A DNA stretch of 64,000 nucleotides, taken from NCBI GenBank assembly GCA_030550535.1, contig JAUQPF010000007.1, forward strand, positions 1-64,000, read 5' to 3'. The notes under the pieces are model-generated. The model made no database searches. It saw only the letters and a program-made list of their open reading frames with translations, and was not told where the DNA came from. Shown in pieces: positions 1 through 8,105 of the stretch. Every line of letters begins with the position of its first letter. Position 1 is the first letter of the stretch. A program made the position numbers and the translations under genes. This DNA is from Candidatus Bipolaricaulota bacterium. Its GTDB lineage: Bacteria > Bipolaricaulota > Bipolaricaulia > Bipolaricaulales > Bipolaricaulaceae.

Positions 1-2
1 GG

Positions 3-1124
3 GGTTGTTTTGGAACGGAGCCCTTGGTGGTGATCGGCCCTTGGTCGGGGGCGGAGGCCGCGCCCTTTGAGGCGGTCCTTAAGGCCTTTACCGAGAAGTT
101 CGGCATCCCCGTGGAGTATCGGGTCATGCGTGCGGAGGACTTGGCCGCCGTGTTGCCCGCACAGTTCGCCGCGGGCCTCACCCCAGGCGACCTCATCTTC
201 ACTGCCTGGGGCTGGTGGGTCAAAGAGTTCAGCCCTCACCTGGTGGACCTCACCGAGGAGCTCCGGGGGATCCCCTTCACCACTGACCCTGTGTGGGTGG
301 ATGGGCGAGCGGTGGCCGCGCCCTACGTGACCTACGTGAAACCGGGGTTTTGGTATCGCCTATCCTTCTTTGCGAACCATGGGCTCCAGCCGCCCGCAAG
401 CTGGCCGGATTTCCTGGCCCTTTTGGCGCGGATTGAGTCGATCCCGGGCGTGGAGAAGGCCGCGGCCTCGGGGAACGGCGTGGGGTGGCCCCTTTCCGAT
501 ATCACCGAGCACTTCATCCTCACCTTCGGGGGCCTGGACATGCACCTTGGGCTCATCGAGGGCACGGTGAGGTGGGAATCCCCGGAGGTCCGCGCCATTT
601 TCGAGGACTACCTCATCCCGTTCCTGGCCCATGCCAGCGACCCTATCGAGTGGACTGCCGCCCTGGATATGTGGTGGGACGGGAAATACGGGATCTACTT
701 CATGGGTAACTGGCTCACCGGCATGGTCGAGGATCCCGAGGACCTCGGGGTGTTCACGCTCCCCGGCTGCACGGCCGTGGTGGGCGGAACGGACTACATG
801 TTCATCCCCCGGTACTCCCGTCGGGTGGACGACGCTCGGGCCCTGCTCAGGTACTTGGTGAGCGTGGAGGGCGTGGCGCTCCGGGTCTCTTACGGGGGGA
901 AGCTCTCCATGCGCACCGACGTGGGGCCGGAGCACTATCCCCCTGCAGAAGCGGCCCTGGCCGCCGCCGTGGGGGCCTTGACCATCGCCCCGGATATGGA
1001 CGACACCATCGGCGGCGACTGGCAGCTGGCCTTCTGGGACCAACTCAAGCTCCTTTGGGTCCGACCGGAGGCACTAGACGACGTCCTGCGCACGCTGGAT
1101 GCCCTGCATCCGGCGCGTAAGTGA
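3..1124 (+). CDS. Sugar ABC transporter substrate-binding lipoprotein (5' end outside window)
   Basis: This is the binding protein of a carbohydrate ABC importer of the MalE/UgpB type, which captures sugar outside the membrane. The reading frame is open to the left edge. The second complete codon (6-8) is Cys in a G-C-F-G context, which looks like the lipobox cysteine, so only the signal peptide seems to be missing and the mature lipoprotein is nearly whole (about 372 residues). Typical family features follow: an early VVIGPWSGAE stretch, an aromatic-rich centre (WWDGKYGIYFMGNW) and a C-terminal hinge region. Two sugar permease genes follow on the same strand, 50 bases downstream, and treT comes after them. 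Trehalose or maltose is therefore the likely ligand; this is inferred from context. The internal TTG/GTG codons at 24-32 are not the real start. Confidence 0.85.
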   Translation, partial: GCFGTEPLVVIGPWSGAEAAPFEAVLKAFTEKFGIPVEYRVMRAEDLAAVLPAQFAAGLTPGDLIFTAWGWWVKEFSPHLVDLTEELRGIPFTTDPVWVDGRAVAAPYVTYVKPGFWYRLSFFANHGLQPPASWPDFLALLARIESIPGVEKAAASGNGVGWPLSDITEHFILTFGGLDMHLGLIEGTVRWESPEVRAIFEDYLIPFLAHASDPIEWTAALDMWWDGKYGIYFMGNWLTGMVEDPEDLGVFTLPGCTAVVGGTDYMFIPRYSRRVDDARALLRYLVSVEGVALRVSYGGKLSMRTDVGPEHYPPAEAALAAAVGALTIAPDMDDTIGGDWQLAFWDQLKLLWVRPEALDDVLRTLDALHPARK

Positions 1125-1174
1125 CACGAACGGGAGGGGGCGGGCAGGCCCGCTCCCTCCCTTGACCTCCACGT

Positions 1175-2080
1175 ATGCGCCGCGCAAGGAAACGCGGGCG
1201 GGAATGGGGGGCGGCCCTCATTTTCCTCGCCCCAGGGTTTGTGCTCCTCGTGAGCTTTGTGCTCGGGCCCGCCCTGCAAACCTTGAGCCTGAGTATCCAG
1301 GACCGAACGGGCTTCGTGGGCTTGGCCAACTTCCGCCGTCTTTTCGCAGACCCCGCCATCGTGAACCCCGCCCGCTTTCTCCAACGGGAACCCCCCTGGG
1401 GGGCGTTATTCCATAACCTCGTATGGGTGGCCCTGCACCTTCCAATCACGGTGGGGCTGGGGTTGGTGTTGGCCGTGGTTTACGCCCGGGTCCGGCGGTG
1501 GTGGGTGGGATTGGCCCGGGGAGCGCTGTTTTTGGGTATCGTTACCCCTATGATCGTGGGCGGGGTCATCATCCGGTACCTCTTCGAGGGCCATTCCGGC
1601 ATCGTGCCCCAGATCCTGGGCGCATTGGGCGTAGGAAGGCCGTGGTCCGGGGGGTGGATGGCCTTCCCGGAAACGGCCCTCCTCGGGTTAATCCTGGGGT
1701 CGGTGTGGCTCTGGACGGGTTTCAGCATGATCTTGCACTCGGCCGGGCTTTCCGCCATCGACCCTGAGCTTTTCGAGGCCGCCCAGATCGACGGGGCCTC
1801 GAGTTGGGCCCAGTTCCGGCACATCACCGTGCCCCTTCTCCGGCCCGTGACGTTCGTGGTGGCGGTGATGACCTTCCTTTGGGAGCTCAAGATCTTCGAC
1901 ATCGTGTACGTGGCCACCATGGGCGGGCCTGGGCGGGCCTCCACTGTGCTGGCCCTGGAGATGTATTTGGCGGGGTTCCGTACTCTCGACCCCCACCGGG
2001 CCTCCGCCATCGCCACCCTTATTACCTTGTTCAGCCTTCCCCTGGGCTACTGGTTTGCCACCCGGAGGCTGCGACGATGA
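1175..2080 (+). CDS. Sugar ABC transporter permease, MalF/UgpA type
   Basis: This inner-membrane permease of a CUT1 sugar importer has 301 residues. It has a first transmembrane helix after a short basic N terminus (residues 10-30), a large periplasmic stretch, then five more hydrophobic segments. The cytoplasmic EAA loop is visible near residue 195 (FEAAQIDGASSWAQF, then the conserved HITVPLLRP); this is the contact for the ATPase. The ATG at 1175 lies 50 bases after the binding-protein stop. The 3' end overlaps the next permease by four bases (ATGA), so the two are translationally coupled. No ATPase gene is adjacent; the MalK-like gene at 8106 is the nearest candidate. Confidence 0.88.
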   Translation: MRRARKRGREWGAALIFLAPGFVLLVSFVLGPALQTLSLSIQDRTGFVGLANFRRLFADPAIVNPARFLQREPPWGALFHNLVWVALHLPITVGLGLVLAVVYARVRRWWVGLARGALFLGIVTPMIVGGVIIRYLFEGHSGIVPQILGALGVGRPWSGGWMAFPETALLGLILGSVWLWTGFSMILHSAGLSAIDPELFEAAQIDGASSWAQFRHITVPLLRPVTFVVAVMTFLWELKIFDIVYVATMGGPGRASTVLALEMYLAGFRTLDPHRASAIATLITLFSLPLGYWFATRRLRR

Positions 2081-2904
2081 GAAGGCGCGGAGGGGCGCGG
2101 CTGGCTAGCCTCGTGGCCATTCTAGTTGGGATCGTTTGGCTGATCCCGTTCTTGGGGATCGTCATGAGCGCCCTGCGTCCTTCTCGGGACGTCCTGTACG
2201 GGTGGTGGCGTCCACCCTTCCGGTTCACCGGGCAAAATATTGTCGGGGCTTGGCATCATCCCACGGCCTCCATCGCCGCGGGCCTTCGGAACTCTGCGCA
2301 ACTTGCGGTGTTCGCTACCCTTCTTCCCACTCTGGCTGCCTCCCTCATGGCCTATGGTCTTGCGCGCTTGCGCTTCCCTGGCCGGGGAGGGATCCTCATG
2401 ACCATCGGGCTCCTTTTAGCCATCCCCCAACAGATGGTGGCCTGGCCGGTGTTCCAGATCCTCAACCGGGTCGGCCTCTTGAACACCCTCACTGGTCTGG
2501 TCCTCGTCCACAGCGCCTGGGCCCTGCCCTGGATGGTCTTCTTCCTGCGCGGGTTCATCGAAACCTTGCCAATCGAGCTGGAGGAAGCCGCGGTGATCGA
2601 CGGCGCGGGCCGCTTCCGCACGTTTTTTTGGATCGTTTTCCCCCTCATGTTCCCCGCGCTGGCTTCAGCCATGGTCCTCCAGTTCACCTGGGTTTGGAAC
2701 GACTTCTTTATGGCCCTAATCCTTGTCTACGACCCGCGCCGGATGGTGGTGACCCAACAGATCCCCCTCCTGCGGGGCCAGTATCATGTGGACTGGGGGC
2801 TCTTGAGCGCCGGGTCCCTCTTGGCCATGCTCCCCCCACTTCTCGTGTTCCTCTTTCTCCAACGCTACTTCGTGCGCGGTCTGGTCGGGGGGGCCATTAA
2901 GTAA
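2077..2904 (+). CDS. Sugar ABC transporter permease, MalG/UgpE type
   Basis: This is the second membrane subunit of the sugar importer, 275 residues with six predicted membrane spans. The N-terminal helix covers roughly residues 8-30. The EAA loop reads LEEAAVIDGAGRFRTFFWIVFPL around residue 170-190 and is a standard ATPase-docking motif. The C terminus VRGLVGGAIK is characteristic of MalG-type permeases (typically ending VxGLTAGAVKG). The start chosen is the ATG overlapping the upstream TGA; an upstream extension of the frame runs through the MalF gene and is rejected. It forms a heterodimer with the product of the preceding gene. Confidence 0.9.
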   Translation: MRRRGGARLASLVAILVGIVWLIPFLGIVMSALRPSRDVLYGWWRPPFRFTGQNIVGAWHHPTASIAAGLRNSAQLAVFATLLPTLAASLMAYGLARLRFPGRGGILMTIGLLLAIPQQMVAWPVFQILNRVGLLNTLTGLVLVHSAWALPWMVFFLRGFIETLPIELEEAAVIDGAGRFRTFFWIVFPLMFPALASAMVLQFTWVWNDFFMALILVYDPRRMVVTQQIPLLRGQYHVDWGLLSAGSLLAMLPPLLVFLFLQRYFVRGLVGGAIK

Positions 2905-3078
2905 TCCGACACGCGGTGCTGCGCGCCCCCCGAAAGACGCGAAGCCCGACCGAAAAAGGCGCCCAAGGCGTCGGCTTCCTCTGAGCACCCACCGCTATCC
3001 CGGTATCGCCTTCCCAATGCGGCTTCTTCCCTCGCTTCTCTCCCCACGGGCTTCCCATTGCCGGAAGCTCCTCCCGCG

Positions 3079-3107
3079 TTGTGCAAGACCGTTTTTCTTT
3101 GTACCAT
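3079..3107 (+). promoter_or_regulatory. Probable sigma-70-type promoter of treT
   Basis: TTGTGC at 3079-3084 and TACCAT at 3102-3107 are separated by 17 bases, upstream of treT. The rest of the 2905-3121 gap holds no convincing gene. Transcription would start near 3114, leaving only a short leader before either possible treT start. Confidence 0.45.
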
Positions 3108-3142
3108 GCTTCTGGAGGTGATTGGCTGGTCCGGGCTCGGAT

Positions 3143-4357
3143 ATGGAGCAAAGCGGTATTGAGCGGTACGTGCCCATCGTTGGGGAAAAGGCGATAGTGG
3201 AGATCTTTCAACTGGCTCGCCCGCTATATGGACTACGCGTGTTGGAAGTGAGTTCCACCTTCCACGGAGGGGGTGTGGCCGGGATGCTTCACTCCCTCAT
3301 CCCTCTGCTCAACGATGTGGGCATCAACGCCGATTGGAGCCTTCTTTATGCGGAACCCGCGCTCTTTCGCGTGACCAAGAAGATCCATAACGCGCTCCAG
3401 GGCGAACCCGTGGACCTGAGCGAAAGGGAATTCAAGGTATACCTGGACGTCAACGAACTCTTCGCGCGCTACAGCCCCATCAGCTCCCACGACCTTCTCG
3501 TCGTTCACGACCCTCAGCCCCTCCCCCTCATCCGGTTTCGTCCCCGGGAGGTCCCCTGGATCTGGCGTTGCCACATCGACCTTTCCACGCCCCATCCTCC
3601 CGTGTGGGATCGGCTCAAACCCTACATTCTGCGCTACGACGCGGTGGTCATCTCCTCCGAGACCTTTGCCAAACCCGATCTTCCCTCCGAGACCCACATC
3701 ATCCCCCCCGCCCTGGATCCTCTTTCTGAACTCAACCGCGAGCTCTCCCCAGACACGATCGCCCAAAAGCTCAGGGAGTACGAAATCCCTGGGGATAAAC
3801 CGCTCTTGGTTCAGGTCTCCCGGTTCGATAAGTGGAAGGACCCGCTAGGGGTGCTCCAAGTGTACGCGCTCGTACGCAAAGAGGTGGAGTGCAGTCTCGT
3901 GCTCGTTGGGAACATGGCCACGGATGACCCCGAAGGGCCGGAGATCTTCTTGAGGGTCCAGGAACGGGCCAAATCCTTGCCCGACGTCCACCTCATCACC
4001 ACCAGCGATGGGCTTTTGGTGAACGCGCTTCAGCGGGCCGCGGCGGTGGTCCTTCAGCTCTCCCTGCGCGAGGGCTTTGGGCTCACCATTTCGGAGGCTT
4101 TGTGGAAGGGAACGCCGGTGGTGGCCACCCGCGTCGGGGGCATCCCGCTCCAAGTGATCCCTGAACAGACGGGCCTCCTTGTGGATCCCCAAGATTACCC
4201 AGCGGCGGCCGCGGCGGTGATTCGCCTCCTCCGTGACCACGACCTCCGAACGCGCCTGGGTATCCAGGGCCGGGAGCATGTGCGCCAGAATTTCCTGATC
4301 ACCCGGCTCCTGCGAGACCGGTTGCGCCTGTTCCGTGCGGTTTTGGGAAAGGGGTAG
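3143..4357 (+). CDS. treT: Trehalose glycosyltransferring synthase TreT
   Basis: TreT is a GT4-family retaining glycosyltransferase that makes trehalose reversibly from a nucleotide-activated glucose and glucose. The protein follows the thermococcal TreT pattern closely: GGGVA near the N terminus, NALQG, VHDPQP, WIWRCHIDLS, DPLSELN, QVSRFDKWKDP, then the donor-site block EGFGLTISEALWKGTPVVATRVGG. Length (404 residues) matches the family. The start is uncertain: ATG 3143 gives the family-like N terminus, while TTG 3122 adds seven residues and lies one base after a GGAGGTG. Position next to a sugar importer matches the transporter-treT arrangement known in Thermococcus, where imported trehalose is split to UDP/ADP-glucose and glucose. 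The flavodiiron gene starts two bases after the stop. Confidence 0.9.
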   Translation: MEQSGIERYVPIVGEKAIVEIFQLARPLYGLRVLEVSSTFHGGGVAGMLHSLIPLLNDVGINADWSLLYAEPALFRVTKKIHNALQGEPVDLSEREFKVYLDVNELFARYSPISSHDLLVVHDPQPLPLIRFRPREVPWIWRCHIDLSTPHPPVWDRLKPYILRYDAVVISSETFAKPDLPSETHIIPPALDPLSELNRELSPDTIAQKLREYEIPGDKPLLVQVSRFDKWKDPLGVLQVYALVRKEVECSLVLVGNMATDDPEGPEIFLRVQERAKSLPDVHLITTSDGLLVNALQRAAAVVLQLSLREGFGLTISEALWKGTPVVATRVGGIPLQVIPEQTGLLVDPQDYPAAAAAVIRLLRDHDLRTRLGIQGREHVRQNFLITRLLRDRLRLFRAVLGKG

Positions 4358-4358
4358 C

Positions 4359-5564
4359 ATGGGCCCTCGGGAGATTCGGCCGGGCATCTTCTGGGTGGGC
4401 GTGAACGACCGCACCACCGACCTCTTCGAAGGGATGTGGCCGCTTCCCCACGGGGTGAGCTACAACGCCTACCTCGTGGTGGGCCAAAGGATCGCCCTCA
4501 TCGACTCCGTGAAAGACCACTACGCGGAGGAGCTCCTTCGGAACATCGCCCAGGTGGTGGACCCCGCGCGGATTTCTTACCTCGTGGTGAACCACATGGA
4601 GCCCGATCACTCCGGGGCGCTCCCGCTCCTTCGCCGCGTGGCGCCAAGCGCCGAGATCCTCGCGACACCCGCGGCCCTCCCCATGCTCGCCCGCTTCTAT
4701 GGGTTCACCACGGGTGTACGGGCCGTGGCCGACGGGGAAACCCTGGACCTCGGGGGGAAAATCCTCTCCTTCCACCACATCCCCTTCGTGCACTGGCCGG
4801 AGACCATGGCCACCTACGAAGGGACGCAGCGGGTGCTCTTTCCCTGCGACGCGTTTGGGGGCTTTCGCGCCCTCGACGGCGCCCTCTTCGCCGACGAGGT
4901 GGATTTTGCCCTCTACGAGGGCGAGGTCCTCCGCTACTTCTCCAACATCGTGGGGATGCAAAGCCAGGCGGTGCTCCGGGCCATCGAGAAGCTCAAAGCG
5001 CTTGCGATCGAGGTGATCGCCCCCTCCCACGGCCTCATTTGGCGGAAGGCCCCAGAAAGGCTCGTCGAGCTCTATGCGCGCTGGGCGCGGAACGAGGGGG
5101 AGCCCGGGGTGGCCCTCGTCTTCGGCTCCATGTACGGGGAGACGCGAAAGATGGCGGAGGCCGTGGCCCGAGGCGTGCGCGAAGGAGGGCTTCCCGTGCG
5201 CGTCCTCGACGCGGGCCGCGTTCACGTGAGCTTCCTCATCCAGGAGGCCTGGCGCTGCCGGGGACTGATCCTGGGAAGCCCGACCTACGACACCGGGATC
5301 TTCCCGCCGGTGGAGCACTTCCTGCGCCTTCTTGAGCGCAAAAGGCTGCGGAACCGGGTGGTGGGGATCTTCGGTTCCTACGGCTGGCGGGGCGGGGCCC
5401 GGGCCAAGCTCGAGGAGAGGGTGCGGGAACTCGGGTGGGAGCTCGTGGGAAGCGTGGAGTTCGCGGGCGCGCCCACGGCCGAGGAGCTCCGGCAAGGCCA
5501 AGAGCTTGGCCGGGCCGTGGCCGAACGGTTGAGGACCCTTGCGGGGGTGGGCAGCCGTGCCTAA
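4359..5564 (+). CDS. Flavodiiron protein (FprA family), O2/NO reductase
   Basis: This 401-residue protein has an N-terminal metallo-beta-lactamase-like diiron domain and a C-terminal flavodoxin domain. The diiron ligands are all present: H79-x-E81-x-D83-H84 (HMEPDH), H145, D164 and H224. From about residue 250 the flavodoxin fold shows an FMN-binding loop (FGSMYGET) plus GSPTYD and FGSYGW. The family reduces O2 to water or NO to N2O in anaerobes, fed by rubredoxin or ferredoxin/F420. ATG 4359 follows the treT stop by one base; an in-frame start at 4335 inside treT is less likely. It overlaps the polyferredoxin gene by eight bases, so its electron donor may be encoded next door, which is inference. 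Confidence 0.93.
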   Translation: MGPREIRPGIFWVGVNDRTTDLFEGMWPLPHGVSYNAYLVVGQRIALIDSVKDHYAEELLRNIAQVVDPARISYLVVNHMEPDHSGALPLLRRVAPSAEILATPAALPMLARFYGFTTGVRAVADGETLDLGGKILSFHHIPFVHWPETMATYEGTQRVLFPCDAFGGFRALDGALFADEVDFALYEGEVLRYFSNIVGMQSQAVLRAIEKLKALAIEVIAPSHGLIWRKAPERLVELYARWARNEGEPGVALVFGSMYGETRKMAEAVARGVREGGLPVRVLDAGRVHVSFLIQEAWRCRGLILGSPTYDTGIFPPVEHFLRLLERKRLRNRVVGIFGSYGWRGGARAKLEERVRELGWELVGSVEFAGAPTAEELRQGQELGRAVAERLRTLAGVGSRA

Positions 5565-5964
5565 GCGCCTGGCGGTGGTGGACTCCGGCCGTTGTGTGGA
5601 CTGCCTCCTCTGTGCCCTCGCCTGTTCCCGGCGCTTTGGGGAAGGGGGGTTGGCCCGCTCGGCCATCGCCGTGCGCTCCGTGGGCGGCGTGGAGCACGGG
5701 TTCGTGGTGATCGTGTGCCGGGCCTGCCCCGATCCGCCCTGCGCCGCCTCCTGCCCGGTGGGGGCCATCACCAAAGCACCGGTCGGAGTGCGCGTGCAAC
5801 CCGACCGCTGCATCGGCTGCCGCACCTGTGTGCTCTCCTGCCCCTTCGGCGCCGTGCACTGGGACGAGGAGAACGGGAAGCCCGTGATCTGCGTCCATTG
5901 CGGGCTTTGTGCCTCGTTCTGCCCCCACGGGGTGATCGCCTTGGAGGAGGTGGGCGGTGGATAA
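5557..5964 (+). CDS. Polyferredoxin-like electron-transfer subunit (four 4Fe-4S motifs)
   Basis: This 135-residue iron-sulfur protein of the HycB/DmsB type probably carries electrons for the adjacent aldehyde oxidoreductase. Four cysteine motifs are visible: CVDCLLCALAC near residue 13, CRACPDPPCAASCP near 55, CIGCRTCVLSCP near 85 and CVHCGLCASFCP near 110, enough for four [4Fe-4S] clusters. The start is GTG 5557, which overlaps the flavodiiron gene. Its stop overlaps the start of the oxidoreductase gene by eight bases, a strong coupling signal. AOR enzymes with such a separate FeS subunit are known (for example WOR5-like and bacterial AorAB types). The direction of electron flow, to ferredoxin or to the flavodiiron protein, cannot be read from the sequence. 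Confidence 0.88.
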   Translation: MPKRLAVVDSGRCVDCLLCALACSRRFGEGGLARSAIAVRSVGGVEHGFVVIVCRACPDPPCAASCPVGAITKAPVGVRVQPDRCIGCRTCVLSCPFGAVHWDEENGKPVICVHCGLCASFCPHGVIALEEVGGG

Positions 5965-7726
5965 GCCCCTTACCCGCGTTCTTCGCGTGGATCTCACCCG
6001 CAAGCGCGCGTGGGTGGAGGAACGTCCTGATCTTTTCGAGAAGGGGCTCGGGGGAACCGGCGTGGCCATCGAGCTTCTCCACGAGCTTTGCCCCAAAGGC
6101 GCGGATCCCTTGGGGCCGGAGAACCCCATCGTCCTGGCGGTGGGGCCGCTGAACCCCCTTTTCCCACTGGCCTCCAAGGCCGTGGCCCTGTTCAAGTCGC
6201 CCCACACCGGGAACCTGGGGGAGTCCCACTGCGGGGGGCGGGTGGCCCTGGCCCTGCGCCTGGCGGGGTTCGGGGCCCTCGTGATCCAGGGGCGAAGCGA
6301 GGTGCCGGTGTACCTCACGGTCCACCGCGGCCGCGTGCAGTTCCGCGACGCCCGGGCCCTCTGGGGGCTTTCCTCCTCCCTCACCGCGGGCCGGGTGCTG
6401 CGGGAGATCGAGCCGGGCTCGGGGGCTCGCACGATCCTGCGCATCGGAAGGGCCGGGGAAAACCTCGTCACCTACGCCACGGTGATCGCCGAGACCTACC
6501 GGCACTTTGGCCGGCTGGGCTTGGGCGCGGTCTTCGGCAGCAAGAACCTCAAGGCCCTGGTCATCTCCGGGACGGGGACCATCCCCATCCCCGATCCGCC
6601 CCGCTACCAGAAGCTCTATCGGGAGCTCTGGGAGCGGGCCACACGCTCGGACCTCATGCGCAAATACCATGACCTGGGCACGGCCCAAAACATCCGGCCC
6701 CTAAACCAGATCGGGGCTTTGCCCGTGCGGAACCTTTCGGCCACGCGCTACGAGGGGGAGCCGGCGTTCACCGGCGAGCGCCTCGCCGAGGGCTTTTTGG
6801 GGCGGAGGCTGGCCTGCTCCGCTTGCCCTGTGGCCTGCATCCACCTTGCGATCCTGCGCGAGCCCCACCCCAAGGAGCCCTACTTTTTCAAGACCACGTT
6901 CGTCTCCTACGACCACGAGCCGCTCTACGCCCTGGGAAGCATGCTGGGGATGGAGCGCGCGGAGGATGTGCTCAAGCTCCTCGATGCCGTGGAGGTGTAC
7001 GGGATGGACGCCATCACCACGGGGGTGGTCCTCGCCTGGGCCACGGAGGCCTTCGCCCGCGGGCTCATCACGGAGCGGGAGACCGGGGGGCTCAAACCCG
7101 CTTGGGGGGACGCCCCGGTTTACCTGGAGATGATCCGGCGCATCGCCCAGCGCGCGGGCGAGTTCTACGGGGTTTTGGGGCAGGGGGTGCGGGCGGCGGC
7201 CGCGCGCTACGGCGGGGAGGAGTTCGCCCTGCACTTCGGGGGGAACGAGATGCCCGGCTACCACACCGGGCCTGGTGCCCTCCTCACCTACCTTTCCGGC
7301 TCCCGCCATTCCCACCTCGATTCCGCCGGCTACGCCTTGGATCAGGAGTGCCTCCAGCGCGGGGAAAAACTCGCTCCCGAGGAGCTTGCCCGTCGCCTCC
7401 TTGGGGAGGAGGCCCGGCGGCAGGTCCTCTCCTCCCTTGTGGTGTGTTTCTTTGCCCGCGGAATCTACGACCTTCCCACCTGCTGCGCGGCCCTGGGGAC
7501 CCTCGGGATCGAGCGGAGCCCGGAGGCCCTCACCGCCCTGGGTGCCCAGATCCTCCGGCGCAAGTACGCCTTCAAACGGCGCGAAGGCTTTGACCTTGGG
7601 GCCGTGGCCCTTCCTGCCCGGGCGCTCCAAACCCCCACCCCCATGGGGCCCGTGGACGAGGCCTTCCTGCGCCGGGCCCTGGCGGCCATGGCCGAACTTC
7701 TGGAGGGGGAACATGGGCTGGCGTGA
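5957..7726 (+). CDS. Aldehyde:ferredoxin oxidoreductase family, tungsten-pterin enzyme
   Basis: This 589-residue AOR-family enzyme oxidises aldehydes to acids, or reduces acids, at a W/Mo-bispterin centre. The hallmark ETYRHFGRLGLGAVFGSKNLKA is present around residue 180. The [4Fe-4S] ligands are C287-x2-C290-x3-C294 (CSACPVAC), and the distant fourth ligand lies in the LPTCC segment near 509-510. The start GTG 5957 overlaps the polyferredoxin stop. The gene lies in a five-gene operon with flavodiiron protein, polyferredoxin, a small unknown protein and an ATPase. Subfamily (AOR, GOR, WOR5 or benzoyl-CoA reductase type) cannot be assigned from inspection. The partner subunit argues against a simple homodimeric hyperthermophile AOR. 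Confidence 0.92.
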   Translation: MDKPLTRVLRVDLTRKRAWVEERPDLFEKGLGGTGVAIELLHELCPKGADPLGPENPIVLAVGPLNPLFPLASKAVALFKSPHTGNLGESHCGGRVALALRLAGFGALVIQGRSEVPVYLTVHRGRVQFRDARALWGLSSSLTAGRVLREIEPGSGARTILRIGRAGENLVTYATVIAETYRHFGRLGLGAVFGSKNLKALVISGTGTIPIPDPPRYQKLYRELWERATRSDLMRKYHDLGTAQNIRPLNQIGALPVRNLSATRYEGEPAFTGERLAEGFLGRRLACSACPVACIHLAILREPHPKEPYFFKTTFVSYDHEPLYALGSMLGMERAEDVLKLLDAVEVYGMDAITTGVVLAWATEAFARGLITERETGGLKPAWGDAPVYLEMIRRIAQRAGEFYGVLGQGVRAAAARYGGEEFALHFGGNEMPGYHTGPGALLTYLSGSRHSHLDSAGYALDQECLQRGEKLAPEELARRLLGEEARRQVLSSLVVCFFARGIYDLPTCCAALGTLGIERSPEALTALGAQILRRKYAFKRREGFDLGAVALPARALQTPTPMGPVDEAFLRRALAAMAELLEGEHGLA

Positions 7727-8102
7727 GCTGCTTCGGCGCGAGTTCTTCGAGGCCGACCGGGAGTTCGTGGAGGAGGTTTTGCCCTTGGGCCGAGTGGACC
7801 AGGCGGTGTTTGGGCTCCTCGCGGAGGCCACGCGCTACGTCCTCGTGCAGGAAGGGGAGGAGGTGCACATTCGGCCGGACACAACGGCTTTGGGCGAGGT
7901 GCTGCGTTCCCTTTCCCGGGGCGGCCGGAGTGTGACCCGAAAGGACGCGGAGGAGGCGTTGCGCCGGTTCGCCGCCCTTTGGGAGGCCAAGGCCCGGGCC
8001 CGCGGGACCTGGGAGGAGGCGGTGCGCGCGGCCCGCGAGGCCGGGGAGATTCAGACCACGCCCGTCAAACCCAAACGCCGCTTCCTTTTCTGGCGGAGGT
8101 AG
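7713..8102 (+). CDS. Small protein of unknown function in the AOR operon
   Basis: I do not recognise this 129-residue protein. It starts with ATG 7713 inside the last codons of the oxidoreductase gene (14-base overlap), so it is surely translated with it. It is mostly charged helix: an N-terminal MGWRELLRREFFEADREF, an EVHIRPD segment that could be a short beta hairpin, then EEALRRFAALWEAKARARG and a basic tail ending KPKRRFLFWRR. It has no Cys, no signal peptide and no membrane span. By position it could be an assembly or maturation helper for the tungsten enzyme, but nothing in the sequence shows that. The next gene begins three bases after the stop. Confidence 0.7.
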   Translation: MGWRELLRREFFEADREFVEEVLPLGRVDQAVFGLLAEATRYVLVQEGEEVHIRPDTTALGEVLRSLSRGGRSVTRKDAEEALRRFAALWEAKARARGTWEEAVRAAREAGEIQTTPVKPKRRFLFWRR

Positions 8103-8105
8103 TCC

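Noticed and set aside
2905..3121. Short minus-strand frames in the gap before treT
   Set aside because: They have no recognisable motif or ribosome site and overlap a good treT promoter.
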